A stretch of 64,000 nucleotides of DNA from assembly GCA_023014485.1 (NCBI GenBank), contig JAJOZX010012268.1:1-64000 (forward strand), read 5' to 3'. This DNA comes from Bathynomus jamesi (lineage: Eukaryota; Arthropoda; Malacostraca; Isopoda; Cirolanidae). Below, piece after piece: positions 43,819 through 55,042 of the stretch. The notes beneath the pieces are model-generated. The model did not search any database. It worked only from the letters and a program-made list of their open reading frames with translations, and was not told the origin of the DNA. How positions within the stretch are numbered: position 1 is the stretch's first letter; every line of letters begins with the position of its first letter. Made by a program: the position numbers and the translations under genes.

Positions 43819-44825
43819 CATAATATATATTGTATTTTTTCATAAAAACAGCGTTGATCGGCTGCATATAAAACGTTTACAGATATCGACCAATCGCTAA
43901 AAATAGAACCAAAATCGTACGCCCGCCAGAGAACTGTGTCTTAATTCCTTCCAGCTTCTGGAAATTTTGGGCGATAATGTGATACTTCTCTTTTGACGCG
44001 CTCTGACGGAATTTGATGCCGTCGAAAGGAGCGTCAATCGCCATCTTAGTTTATTCCAAGATCTCATACGAGTGATATGTATTCGGTTTGACTCCGTGAT
44101 GTTAGCCCGTTATTATCTCAATTAACTTCGGTTTATAATCTAATGCCAAGATTTACTATCATTCACTAATGATTCTAATAAGGCGAATTCTGTTAAGGTG
44201 TAGAATTCCTTTTAAGCTCTTTATTCATTCGTTGTTACACATATATATTTTATACCCGGGTGTTAATCGTTGACCCAAGTGTTTGAGAACGCCATTGTGG
44301 ATTGTCTTACACGAGGAGAACCATCCAGGGGTAGCTATTTAGATTGACTTGGAATTTCATTAACGTTCGTCAAGTTGAACCTTCGACAGGTTGACTGGGG
44401 TTATCAGCTTGAAACGAGTTAATTGCTATTCACGAGCCTAATCTGACTAGCGGTATATATTGTGGAACAACCAATTGCATAACGTTGCAATCTAAATCAA
44501 TTCTTTCTAGTTAAGCTTGTAAAGACTAACTTATTTATCAGTCTAAATTAAACTGAACTAAACCTACTCAACTTCAGTCTAAATTAAGCAAATTTAAATC
44601 TATCCCACTTCAGTCTAAATTAAACAAAAGTTAAATCTATCACAAAGAGTTTAAGCTTCCCTTAAGAATTATTTTCCTTTAAGTGAATATGCTTAAACAT
44701 TTAACAGCGTCCAAGTTTTGTGAGCCCTAAGTTTAATTTAAAGAATACCTTTTCGAACCTGAGGTAAGGGTGGACGCGGGTAGTCGTAAAGATAACCACC
44801 TTTTTAGGCTGCTTAATTTTCCACA
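43819..44825. other. Unassigned 1-kb block at the right end of the 9.2-kb insertion
   Basis: No ORF above background, not repeated elsewhere in the window. A 36-bp unit (TCAGTCTAAATTAAAC...) occurs three times in tandem at 44538-44645. The right edge is ATTTTCCACA followed by the GATGT duplication. It could be the 3' UTR/terminal region of the inserted element or another nested element. Confidence 0.5.
44538..44645. repeat. 36-bp tandem repeat, three units
   Basis: Units start TCAGTCTAAATTAA at 44538, 44574 and 44610. The second half of each unit varies. Confidence 0.75.
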
Positions 44826-45622
44826 GATGTAGTTCATATCCCAATATTTGTTTCAACATGAAATATTTTTAACCGGTAAATTTCCGGTTTAAAGGCGTCC
44901 TTTAAATTTTTATTCCACATCTCTGGAAGATGCACAAAATTTTCACCCCACACTCTTGCCTATAAAATATATTCATACATATGCGTTGCGTATTAGGACA
45001 CCCCCAAACTAGGAATTAAGCTTCACTTCTGTTTATAGATTCAGATTTATATTTTTCATAAATCAGAAATTTTTAATGAAAAGAATTTTGGGTACTATCT
45101 CGTAATATCTTTTTATCTCCCAACCAAATCTGCTACAGCACCAGCGCATTAACAAGATATAATTATTAGGTAAAAGTTGCTTAAAATTAATCGAAATGTA
45201 CGTGAAAATTATTGAATGCCCGGTTAGGTCAACTACGCCCTTGACAATTAGTTTGTCGTGATATTTTCGTTAGTTTTAACAAAAATAACTAACCAATCGT
45301 AAAGGGCGTACACTTGACCTAACCGGGCATTCAATAATTTTCCCGTAGGTTTCAATTAATTTTGAGCAACTTTTACCTAATAATTATATCCTGTTATATG
45401 CGCTATAGCATATATATTACAATGCTATAGCAAATTTTGCTAATGTATTTTCTCCACGTTTGCTTAATTGAATATTAAAATAGATGCACGACAAATAAAT
45501 ACGGTGACTACCGATTCTACAAGGGGATGCATTCCTGGAAACCCCGCGTACGTTTCGACCGTGAAAAATATTCTTAACATTAAGTGAAAAATTAAATACG
45601 TTCAAATACGATGAATTTTCTG
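44826..45622. repeat. R1 repeat, copy D, second part
   Basis: Continues copy D exactly from GATGTAGTTCATATCCCAAT through the hairpin region (45212-45330, eroded) to AAATACGATGAATTTTCT, where a Jockey tail starts as in copy C. Confidence 0.85.
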
Positions 45623-45710
45623 AAGAGGGCGATCGGTTACCTGCGTGCCGCAGACTTGCTCGATCAGGGTAGGCTGATCGGCAAACCAACAACAATAATT
45701 CTTTTCTCAG
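45623..45710 (+). pseudogene. Jockey 3' tail, copy 3
   Basis: GAAGAGGGCGATCGGTTACC to GGCTGATCGGCAAACCAAC, same junctions on both sides as 28996-29100. Confidence 0.7.
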
Positions 45711-46960
45711 TCTTCTTTTAGATGGTCAGTATGGGTTCCGCAAGGGACGTTCTGTTGGCGATCTTGCATATCTCTCTCACTCTTGGTCATCCTCTTTTCG
45801 GGATTTCGGTGAAACTTTTGCTATTACGCTAGACATATCAAAAGCTTTTGATAGAGTTCGTTACAAATCTTTAATTTCCAAACTGCACTCCTTCGATTTC
45901 TCTCCTATCTGTGCCTTTCTCTAATTTCTCTTCTGGCCGATCGATAGCTGCGGTTGTAGATGACCACTGTTTTTCTCCTAAAGCTATTAACAGTGGTGTT
46001 CCTCAGGGTTCTCTCCTGTCACCCACTCTTTTCCTTTTATTTATTAATGATCTTTTAATTCGCACTTCCTGTCCTATCCACTCCTATGCCGATGATTCCA
46101 CTCTTCACTTCACCCGTTTCCCAAAGCGTCCCTCACAGCAGTCACTTCTTGATTCACGTGGGATGGCTATGGGACACCTGACCTCTGATCATTCTATATC
46201 TGATCGGGGCAGAGAAAACCTTATGGCTTTCAATGCCTCAAAAACTCGGTTCCTCCATCTGTATACTCGTCATAATCTTCTACACAACTATCCCCTTATC
46301 TTCAACAACACACAACTGAATCCTCCCTCTTCTCTTAACATTCTTGGCGTTTCCTTTTCTCGTGATCTTTCCTGCAAAGATCACATATACTGTCTTTCTA
46401 AAATAGCTTCTAAAAAGTTAGGTGTGCTGTACTGCCAACGTGGTTTCTTCACCCCCACTCAGTTGCTATTTCTGTACAGGGGTCTTCGCCCCTGTATGGA
46501 GTATGCTTATGTGTGGAGTGGCTGAACCCAGACAGCCGTATTTCACCGTGTGGAATCAAAGGCTTTGTCTCAATTCCCCGCCTCTTACTAATTGTCTTCA
46601 ATTTTTCTCTGTTCGCCGCAATGTTGCTTCACTCTCTTTAGTATCGCTATTATAACAGACATTGATCTTCTGAATCCTCTAACTGCATGCCTCCTCTTTT
46701 AAGGAGAACAGGCAGTACCAGACTTTCTACACTCATTCCTTTTCTGTCCATCTATCTAATGCAAGGGTTAATCAGTATTTTGTCTTTTATCTACTCAACC
46801 GTTCAGCTCTAAAACAATCTTCCTCAATCCATCTTTCCTCCTATCTATGACCTACCATCTTCAAACGCAGTCTCTAGGCATCGGACCTTGATTTTGGCGC
46901 TCTTCTATGGGAGGGGCGGTTTTTGCGGACGTTTTGCCCTTGGCCCCCTCCTTCCTGCAT
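45711..46960 (+). pseudogene. CR1-like reverse transcriptase fused to Jockey tail, copy 3
   Basis: QYGFRKGRSVGD and SKAFDRV precede a short deletion near 45905. The frame at 45911-46525 then gives AINSGVPQGSLLSPTLFLLF, YADDSTLHF, LNILGVSFSRDLSCKDHI and a C-terminal block to PCMEYAYVW. The catalytic YADD is kept, but the N-terminal RT region, endonuclease and frame integrity are not. The 3' UTR (GGACCTTGATTTTGGCGCTC) ends before (TA)n at 46961. Confidence 0.85.
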
Positions 46961-46982
46961 ATATATATATATATATATATAA

Positions 46983-47314
46983 TATAAAACTGGTTTTGCT
47001 TGAGCCCGAATTGTTCATTGTGACGAAGGTCAAGCTTGTCACTCCACCTTAGACTTAGTTTAACGTAAAATCCGAACCACTCCCCACAAAAAATTACTAA
47101 GTCCTCTCCCGAACTCGATCTCGCTACCTCCTCAACAGCAGCATCCTTGCTTCTTAATCACGCGGCTATCCAGGTTATCCATTTATCTACCAAACAATTT
47201 TTATTGTGTGGAAGGATGAACAGCTGGGTTTTGCTGCGCGCCACCTGCCGGTAGTAGGTCTCAATCCCGGAACCGATGGGTTCGTAGTCAGTGATGCTAA
47301 CTACTACACACCGT

Positions 47315-47317
<3 letters not shown>
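46983..47317 (-). mobile_element. SINE-like unit with two tRNA-like heads, copy 3
   Basis: Same unit as 18549-18882 and 30428-30763. Again follows a CR1-like 3' end and (TA)n, again on the minus strand, again ends in (TA)n. Boxes somewhat eroded. Confidence 0.7.

Positions 47318-47351
<34 letters not shown>
47318..47351. repeat. (TA)n microsatellite
   Basis: Outer edge of the PLE-3 pair. Confidence 0.9.
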
Positions 47352-47355
<4 letters not shown>

Positions 47356-47871
47356 ATGAATTTCACAATAAAACGTGAAATGAATGAATTCTGCAAACCC
47401 ACAAGGAAAACGAAAACCGATTCTAAGGCCTTTCGTGTATTCAGAGCTACACCTCGTCAGGGAATGAAGATAAAAGGCGAGATGCCCATAGATATATACA
47501 ACGTACAGAAAAAAAAAAAATTAGCACATACTTAACAAGGGCTAATGAGAGGCAAAAGAAATTTTAACATGATATTGTCAATTTTATACATTCCCGCACT
47601 GTTATTGAAATTGTTTTTAAAATTAATAAATGCTCATTCTAGAATATTTCTTTTATTATATCTGTTTTTAACAAGCGCTTTAGAACTATCCCACTTGATG
47701 CTATGGTTACATCTATACATATGGTTAAATAAAGCATGGGAATTATTAGCTGTTGTACAAGCATATTTATGCTGTTTTACCCTAATATCCAAATTATTAG
47801 GCCAAAGGCATAAAATATCATCTATATACCTGTACCAAACCAGGTTAAAATTAACGAATTTTGCCTACGAT
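47352..47871 (-). pseudogene. PLE-3, minus arm of a head-to-head pair, internally deleted
   Basis: Minus strand reads YRYIDDILCLWPNNLD and passes straight into IRVKQHKYACTTANNSHALF of the endonuclease, so about 600 bp between the RT catalytic motif and the middle of the GIY-YIG domain are deleted (junction at a shared GGAT). Then the C-terminal codons, a 3' UTR and the hammerhead at 47421-47465. Its 3' end lies against (TA)n. Confidence 0.85.
47421..47465 (-). ncRNA. Hammerhead ribozyme motif, PLE-3 minus arm
   Basis: Minus strand: AUUCC, CUGACGA, helix II GUGUA/UACAC, GAAA, palindromic GGCC with U16-U17, then AGAAU (4 of 5 pairs with AUUCC). Core bases are all consensus. Confidence 0.75.
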
Positions 47872-48903
47872 CGTTAATTTTAACCTGGTTTGGTACAGGT
47901 ATATAGATGATATTTTATGCCTTTGGCCTAATAATTTGGATGTTGACATTTCTTGGTAGGCTCAACAATTTAGTCTCATCTATTAAGTTCACAGTTGAAA
48001 ATGATGGAAGCCTATCTTTTCTGATCTAAAAATTTGGAGATGCTCTAATCAGTTCAAATATGAAGTCTACCGTAAGCCTACTAATAACTTATGCATTTTT
48101 ATTCTGACCATCATCCTTCGATTAAATCCTCTATTTTCTCTGCTATGTTTCTTCGAGCATTGAGAGTTGTTAGTCCTGAATTTTTAGATTCCGAGTTATG
48201 CAATATCATGAATATTGGTACTAAATTATGTTATCCTATTTCATTTTTAGATAACTTAAGCCAAGAATAGGTATAATAATGTAATTGTAAAGGAATTTCA
48301 GCGTAAAAATATCCTTAGCCTACCTTACCATGTTAATTTTCAATACCTTCTAACTTTACTTAAAGCAATTGGCATTTATGTAATCTTTAAGTATAATAAT
48401 ACTGTTAAATCACACCTAATAAAGAATAGCCCTGATAATGTTGTTGGTTGTGTGTGTTCGATTGGATGTAGACAATGTAACTCGGTATATATAGGCCAAA
48501 CCGGTAGAACGTTAGATATTAGGGTAAAACAGCATAAATATGCTTGTAGAACAGCTAATAATTCCAATGCTTTATTTAACCATATGTATAGATGTAACCA
48601 TAGCATCAAGTGGGATAGTTCTAAAACGCGTTAAAAACAGATATAATAAAGAAATATTCTAGAATGTGCATTTATTCATTTTAAAAATTTCAATAACTGC
48701 GGGAATGTATAAAAGTGACAATATCATGTTAAAATTTCTTTTGCCTCATTAACCCTTGTTAAGTATGTGCTAATTTTGTTTTTTTTCTGTACGTTGTATA
48801 TATCTATGGGCATCTCGCCTTTTATCTTCATTCCCTGACGAGGTGTAGCTCTGAATAAACGAAAGGCCTTGGAATCGTTTTTTTTTTCCTTGTGGGTTTG
48901 CAG
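47872..48903 (+). pseudogene. PLE-3, plus arm: RT remnant and GIY-YIG endonuclease
   Basis: Begins NFNLVWYRYIDDILCLWPNN (catalytic YIDD at about 47900), then frames broken several times through the RT C-terminus (YEVYRKPTNN; MFLRALRVVSPEF-like). Then the endonuclease at about 48440-48700: VCSIGCRQCNSVYIGQTGRT, LDIRVKQHKYACRTANNSNA, NHSIKWDSS, with a frameshift near 48632. The 3' UTR has the hammerhead at 48830-48875 and ends CCTTGTGGGTTTGCAG(TA)n. It is the fuller of the two arms. Confidence 0.88.
48830..48875 (+). ncRNA. Hammerhead ribozyme motif, PLE-3 plus arm (best example)
   Basis: Helix I AUUCC (48830-48834) with GGAAU (48871-48875), five of five pairs. Core CUGACGA (48835-48841). Helix II GUGUA (48843-48847) with UAAAC (48856-48860), one mismatch. 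GAAA (48861-48864). GGCC palindrome (48865-48868), U at the cleavage position (48870). One unpaired G (48842) sits between the core and helix II. The weak, self-complementary helix III is what PLE/retrozyme hammerheads that act as dimers show. Confidence 0.8.
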
Positions 48904-48929
48904 CATATATATATATATATATATATATA
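48904..48929. repeat. (TA)n microsatellite
   Basis: Joins PLE-3 to the start of the I-type element. Confidence 0.9.
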
Positions 48930-49439
48930 CCCCGTCGATTAGGTACTCCGGCTTGCCGGGCCGAGGGGGCTCGTACACCTCGTGGGTTGTTGAGGTTTCT
49001 TCAACTGCTCGCGGGGTGTGGGCGAAGAGTTACTAGTAGTTTTTTTTTTTCCCCCTTCCTTTTCTTTCCCCCCCTTTTCTTTTCTTTTTGCTCCCCCTTT
49101 TTTTCCGTCTCCCGGAATTTCTTTTGTCTTGACTCGGTCCTGTGCCTCTGTCAATCGTAGTATCCACCCCCCCCTCTGTTTCTATTTGCAGTCTTGGGGT
49201 CATCGGGTGCACCCGCCTGGGGGCATCGCTCCGGGTGATGGTGGTACGGGCGTCCGGACCGCTGCTGCGTCTGGATTGGGTCTTTGCTTGGCCCTTAACG
49301 GACAAATCTCCGTAGTGCCAATCTGCTGTTTTTAAAACGACAGTCGGGTTGGGGGGCAGGCTACCCGGGACGTTGGGCCTGCGCCTTGAAGGATACAGCG
49401 GCGGATGGTGCATCGCCTTGGGTCCGAGGCTGCCTTTTT

Positions 49440-51290
49440 TGTAAAGCTATTGTTTATGGGTTCTATTTCTAAACTTCACTCCCCTCCTCTCCTGTTGACG
49501 ACTCTGGCCCGTCCTTGGATTTGGATAAGACTACTACTTCTGGTCGTTCAGCGGCCTCTCCTTCCGCTGGATTGACCTTCAAGCCGTATGGCCCCCTCTC
49601 GTCCTCTGCGGCGTCTGGCTCTCGTGGCCGGACTCGTGGTGACCGCAGGGCGGGGTCTTCGCGGCCCTTGTTCTCTCGCCCACTCTCGGTTACCGTTACA
49701 CATGGACCTGTCTCCGCTGTCAATTTTTGTCCGGTGGACAGGTTCCTTGTTCTCCGCCCTTCCGCTGGCTCCCTTCCGGGCAACTCGGAACGGGTGTTTC
49801 AGCGCCTTAAGACGATAGGGATTCCCTGTCGTTATGATATCCGCCCTCTGAAGGATGGGTCTCTTCTTTTGAAGTCCCGTTCTTCGGGGGTGACTAGGTC
49901 CCTTCTACAGTTGCAGGATGTCTGGGTTGCAGAGTTTCTGTGACTCCCCATGCGCAATTGAATAGCTGTCAGGGCACCATTTTCGCTTCCCGTCTGCTGT
50001 CAATCCCGGTTGGCGAGTTGCAGGAAGATCTTGCACCCCAGGGGGTAACGAGGGTCTTCCGCTTTTCGTCGCGCCGGGATGGTGCTCTTACCCCGTCCAC
50101 TCGTCTGCTCCTGACCTTTGACTCCCTTGTGCCTCCGGCCCAGGTGTTCTGGGGCATGGGTGATCGCCGGTCGTGAGAGTTTTCGGTGCGACCATATGTG
50201 CCTGGTCCGGTTCGCTGCTTTGGCTGCAACCGGTTCGGCCATGTTAGCTCTGCGTGCCGCCGTGAGGGTAAGCTATGTGTCCGCTGCGGTGGGCCTGCGC
50301 ACCCTACCCCGTGCACGAAGCCCCCGCGGTGCTCGAACTGCTCGGGGGCCCACCCTTCCTCCTCGGGACTGCCCCGTTTTCGTTTGAATTCGAGGTGCGG
50401 TCCTTAAGGACTACCGAATTCCTTAGTGCGCGATAGGGTCCGTGACCGGGAGCCGCGGCGGGGGTTGTCCTACGCTGCGGCTCTTGGCCCTGGCGGGTCC
50501 TCGGGCCCCTCCCGTGCTACCCCGGCGTCTACCGGAGTGGTGCCCCCCCCTGGAAGTTCCCGGGGTTGGTGGGCCTCCTGGCGCCGCGGGTCCTTGTTCC
50601 TCTGCCTCACTTTCAGACATCCCATCTGATTCCCTGCCTACAAGTGCCCCTTCTCCCTCTCCGGCCTTGGGGTCTGGATCCTTGCCTACTCGTCTCTCGG
50701 GTGGGGAGGGTGATGCCCCGAAGGGGAGAGGAAGCGTCGCGTGGTCGGAGTCCTTCCGACCCGATCCTGACTGCTGCTCGCCCTGCTTCCCCTTCACCGG
50801 AGGGGAAGCGGCGCGCTGCCCCTGATCCGCTCGGGACTCCCCTCTCTATACGGAGGGCTGGTGAGGCGTCACCTCCCGGTGCCCCGACCAGTGTCGGGTG
50901 TCGGGTGCACCGCCCCATGACACCCTCGATTCCTGACTGTTCCCATGATAGACCCGGTCGAGAGGAGCCTGGCCCTTCTTCATGGAGTCTCTCCCTTCGG
51001 CTCCTGCTGAGAGTGGTCGGGTCTCTCCTGGATCTACCTCTCCCACCTGTGGTCGACCTTTCCTCCCCCCCCCCGTCAGTGCTTGTCTGGTTTGACGAGC
51101 CCTCGAACAACTGGTTCCCCCCAGTCCCCCTCTGGTGGGGAGTTGGGGGTTTCGGCTGGGCCCGTCTCGTCGTCTCCCCCGCCAGGGGAGCCCCCCTCTG
51201 ACCTCCCTGTTCTACTCTCCACTTCTCGTTCTACTACGGGTGAAGCAGCTGCGGGGTCGGTGGCCCCTACCCCCCAGTTCGGGATGAGTC
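49440..51290 (+). pseudogene. ORF1 (gag-like) of the I-type element
   Basis: 49515-49943 is the first block (no ATG in frame; it may start upstream of a frameshift). 49940-50176 continues in another frame (LLSIPVGELQEDLAPQGVTR, VFWGMG). 50186-50407 holds three zinc knuckles: VRCFGCNRFGHVSSACRR, CVRCGGPAHPTPC, CSNCSGAHPSS. A Pro/Ser-rich tail in shifted frames follows to about 51290. ORF1 proteins coat the element RNA. At least three frameshifts (near 49940, 50175 and 50405). Confidence 0.8.
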
Positions 51291-51323
51291 GGGGAAGCCG
51301 ATTCCGTCCCTGGTTACGGACCG

Positions 51324-54300
51324 TTGAGTTTGCTGCTCAGCTTGGTCCGTGGCTATTTCGCTGTTTTCTCTGCCTCTTCTAATGCCGCTTCCCCTTACAG
51401 TTCCATTTTGCATTGGAACTGTAGGGGGCTTTTAGCTAACTGGGAGAACCTTGCCTCCCTGCTGGAGAGCGAGCGGCCTTCCTGTGTTTGTCTCCAGGAG
51501 ACTATCCTGGCTCCGCGGCAACTCCCTCGTCTCTCTGGCTATGTTGGTTTCCCTTGCACCCCGGATGAGCGCACACGCCGGCGGGGTGCGGCGATTTATG
51601 TGCATCATTCGTTACCATCGCGAGGTGTGCCTCTTCGCACTTCCTTGCAGGCTGTGGCTGTGCGGCTCTTTTTAGATCGCCAGTACACTGCCTGCTCGAT
51701 TTATATTCCTCCTCATGACCATCCTTCTAGCGACGCGGTTCGCGAGTTGGTGCTGCAACTGCCTCGACCGTTTCTCCTCCTCGGGGACTTTAACAGTCGC
51801 GACCCGGCTTGGGGAGATGTTCGGTCGACTAATGTTGCTGGTATGTTACTCTCCTTAATGGACGAACTTTCCTTTGCGTGCCTCAATTCCGGTGAACCTA
51901 CTTCCACGAACCCACGGGTTCATTTACCTGTATTGATCTCTCCTTGGTGTCCCTCGATGCCTTACTCGATTTTTCGTGGAAGGTGTTGGGGGACTCTTAT
52001 GGCAGTGATCATTACCCAGTCTGTCTTGAGCCGGTCGGACCGCAGCCGGGCGTCTCCTCTCGACCGAGGTGGTGCCATCTTTCAGAGCTCGTTCCGTCAT
52101 TGTCCGTTCGGTATTGAGCTTTGGCTCTGTGGATGAGAGCTTGGAGTTCTTCGAGCGGGTGGTGATGGGCGTCGCGGAGGACTGTATTCCTCGATCTTCC
52201 GGTAACCTGCGGACTCGTAGCGTCCCGTGATGGACTCCAGCATGTCACCAGGCGGTGTGCGAGAGGAAGAGGGCAACGCGCCGCTTCCACCGCACCCGGC
52301 GCGCGGACCACTTGATTGAGATGCGGCGGGCGAAGGCTTTCGCCCCCCGGACTCTCAAGTTGGCCCGTCGGGCCTCTTGGCGTGCTTTTGTGTCCGGCAT
52401 CTCCTCATCTACCCCTTCTGCTGCTGTGTGGCGGAAGGTACGTAGTATCGAGGGGAAGCCGGTCCCTGCTAGTCGCCCTGTCCTTCGGGACGGGGACGGC
52501 TTCCTTTCGGATCCTGCTGCTGTGGCTGATCGGCTGGCCGGTGCTTTTACTGCGGTTTCCCGTTCGCCTTCAGCTGCGGATCGCCCTTTATCGGAGGTCG
52601 CGTTCCCGCCCCCTGGGAACGAGCCCTATAACCGTCTCTCTACGATGCGGGAACTTCGGGCTGCCTTGGCAACCCGTTGTTCTTCCGACCCTGGCCCTGA
52701 TGACATTCCGTATGACTATTTGGAATCTGCACCCGATGGCCCTGCACTTCTTGCTGGATCTTTTCAACCGGGTGTGGGTTGAGGGGTCGTTCCCTTCCCG
52801 TTGGAGGGAGGCGATTGTGGTCCCGATACCTAAGCCGGGGAAGGATCCGGCGGAGGTGGCGAGCTATCGGCCTATTGCTTTGACGAGCTGCTTATGCAAG
52901 CTCCTGGAAAGGATGGTGGCCGTCCGACTTTCCTTTACACTGGAGTCGCTTGGGTTATACCCCCCGACCCAGTATGGCTTTCGTCGATTTCGGGGTACTC
53001 TGGACCCCCTTCTCCTCCTTGGCCATGATGTACGGGAGGCATTTTCCCGCCGGAATCTTGTTCTGGCCGTCTTTTTCGACGTCCAAAAGGCCTATGACAC
53101 GACCCGTCGGAGTTGTCATGACCGTTTGAAGTCTCTTGGTTTTGTGGGCTTTTTGCCCACGTTTCTTCGCAACTTCCTCTGCCGTCGCACTTTCCGCGTC
53201 CGTAATGGGGCGGCCCTATCTGACCTGTATGTTCAGGAGGAGGGGGTGCCCCAGGGGTGTGTTTTAAGCGTCTCCTGCTTCAATCTGGTTATGTCTGCGC
53301 TACCGGGAGCTCTTCCGCCCTCGGTGCGCTGTTCCATCTACGCAGATGATCTGGCTGTCTATGCCGCGGGGATGAGTCCCCCCCTCGTGGAGAGGCAAGT
53401 CCAACTCGCGGTCAATCGGGTTGAACGCTGGGCGTCGTCGGTGGGCCTTACGCTGTCTTCCCCGAAGACTTCGTGTGTGGCCTTCCTTCCGTCGAGGAGA
53501 CGGGGATCCGGCGCCATCCCGGCCTTTAACCTTACACTCGGGGGTCAGCCTCTGGCCCTCTTTCCATCAGTACGCTTCTTGGGTATGGTTTTCGACAGCC
53601 GTTTGAGCTGGGTTCCCCACCTTCTCCGGCTGCGCGAGTCCGCGAGACGTACCCTGGATTTGCTGGGACATCTGTCGCATACTACATGGGGCGCGGATAG
53701 GCGGACACTCCTCCGTTTGTACGTGTCCCTGGTACAGTCCAAATTAGACTATGGGAGTGTGGTGTATGGCTCCGCCTCCCGCACGGCCCTTCGGATACTG
53801 GATCCGGTCCTCTCTAGAGGACTGCGCATGTCATCTGGCGCCTTCCGCTCCTCTCCGGTTGATAGTCTGCAGGTTGAGTGCGACATCCCTCCCTTGGAGG
53901 ATCGGAGGTCGTTCCTCATTGCTAAGCACTATCTCCGGATCCTCCGTCTTCCCACCTCTCCTCTGTTCCAGGTGGTTGAGAGGGCGTTCTGCCGGGATGG
54001 GGGTTGGTATTTCACCGACACGGTGACCTCCCTCCTCGATGGTATGGGCACTCCTCCTCCATCCGTTATACCGGTCTCTTTCAGGGGTGTTGCACCTTGG
54101 GAGAGCACCCCTGTTGCGTGCTGTAGGGCGTTGCGCCCCGTTCGCAGGGCCGATTCTGACTCTGCCTTACTTCGGTCTCTGTTCCTTCAGCATGCAGCGT
54201 GTCACTCTGCATGTGTTGCGGTCTTCACAGATGGCTCGAGGTCGTCGGGGGGCGTTGGGGCCGCGGCTGTTCCCCAGTCGTTTGCCCTTGCTCCCCGATG

Positions 54301-55042
54301 TACCCGTCTCCCTGATGAGGCTTCCGTTTTCACGGCGGAGCTCTATGCCATTCTGAGCGCTCTGGAGGTGGTGCGGGAGCATCCGGATGGGTCGTTTGTC
54401 ATCTATTCGGATTCCCGCAGTGCCCTGGATGGCCTGGAGTGTTTTGACCCTGTCCACCCACTGGTCCGACGAATCCAGCTACTGTGCCATATCCTTGTCA
54501 CTTCTGGTGGCAAGGAGGTGGTATTTTGCTGGGTTCCTGCACATGTTAACGTGGCTGGAAATGAGGCTGCCGATCGAGCTGCCCGTTCCGCGTGCCGACT
54601 ACAGGTTTCACCCGTGTCCCTCCCCTTTTCCGATTATATCCCTGGCTTCCGTAGGATTTTGCGCTCCCGGTGGCAGAGTCGCTGGGATGGAGCTGCAAAT
54701 AACAAACTCTGCAAGATTAAACCCAAATTGTGATGGGCCTCTTCCTTCCATCGGTCGCGCCATAAGGAGGTGGCTTTTGCCCGCCTCCGTATTGGCTACA
54801 CCCACCTGACCCATGGCTATTTGATGGCCGGGGATCGGGTGCCCCGATGTCCCGATTGTAACATCTTACTCACAATTGCCCACCTGCTGGTGGAGTGTGC
54901 GCTGCGCGAGGAGTATTTTCCCTTTTTCGAGAGCGTCGGGCCTTGTGATAGGCTTGGCGCTATTCTATCGGAAGGTCCCTACTTTTCGGTAACCGGGTTG
55001 TTCTCCTTCCTCCTTCGCTCCCGACTTCTTTACCGGTTGTGA
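51324..55042 (+). pseudogene. ORF2 of the I-type element: endonuclease, reverse transcriptase, RNase H
   Basis: Endonuclease (51400-51950): ILHWNCRGLLANWENL, VCLQETIL, RPFLLLGDFNSRDPAWGD. A frameshift near 51918 loses the conserved GSDHYPV block, which is readable in the next frame. RT: RWREAIVVPIPKPGKDP, SYRPIALTSCLCKLLERMV, TQYGFRRFRGTLD, FFDVQKAYDTT, EEGVPQGCVLSVSCFNLVMS and CSIYADDLAVYA (catalytic YADD near 53345). RNase H (54210-54600): VFTDGSRSSGG, FTAELYAILSALE, IYSDSRSALDGL, WVPAHVNVAGNEAADRAA, with Asp-Glu-Asp-Asp all present. C-terminal zinc-finger-like VPRCPDC...H-LVEC. Second frame change near 52745 and an in-frame TGA at 54731. Confidence 0.9.

Larger units (their letters stand above)
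35593..44825. mobile_element. 9.2-kb insertion in R1 carrying a multi-exon gene
   Basis: R1 copy D is cut between 35592 and 44826 with GATGT on both sides (35588-35592; 44826-44830). The uninterrupted sequence is in copies A, B and C, so the whole block arrived as one insertion, later enlarged by nested elements. Ends are TGTCTGAAAT... and ...ATTTTCCACA: weak inverted similarity (TGT---AAAT) and formally TG...CA, but there is no second LTR. Subtracting the nested elements (36918-40526, 40596-41429, 41616-42526) leaves about 3.9 kb, much of it one gene. A 5-bp duplication with a multi-exon coding unit fits no superfamily I can name with confidence. Confidence 0.7.

Noticed and set aside
35593..44825. 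TG...CA ends with 5-bp duplication read as an LTR retrotransposon
   Set aside because: The sequence at the left edge does not recur at the right edge, and there is no gag, protease, integrase or RT inside.
43819..44825. Block read as a solo LTR
   Set aside because: No terminal duplication of its own, no clear promoter or polyadenylation layout, no second copy.
49033..51110. Long minus-strand ORFs across the GC-rich element
   Set aside because: GC-rich shadows of ORF1 and ORF2; low-complexity Arg/Gly/Pro composition and no motifs.
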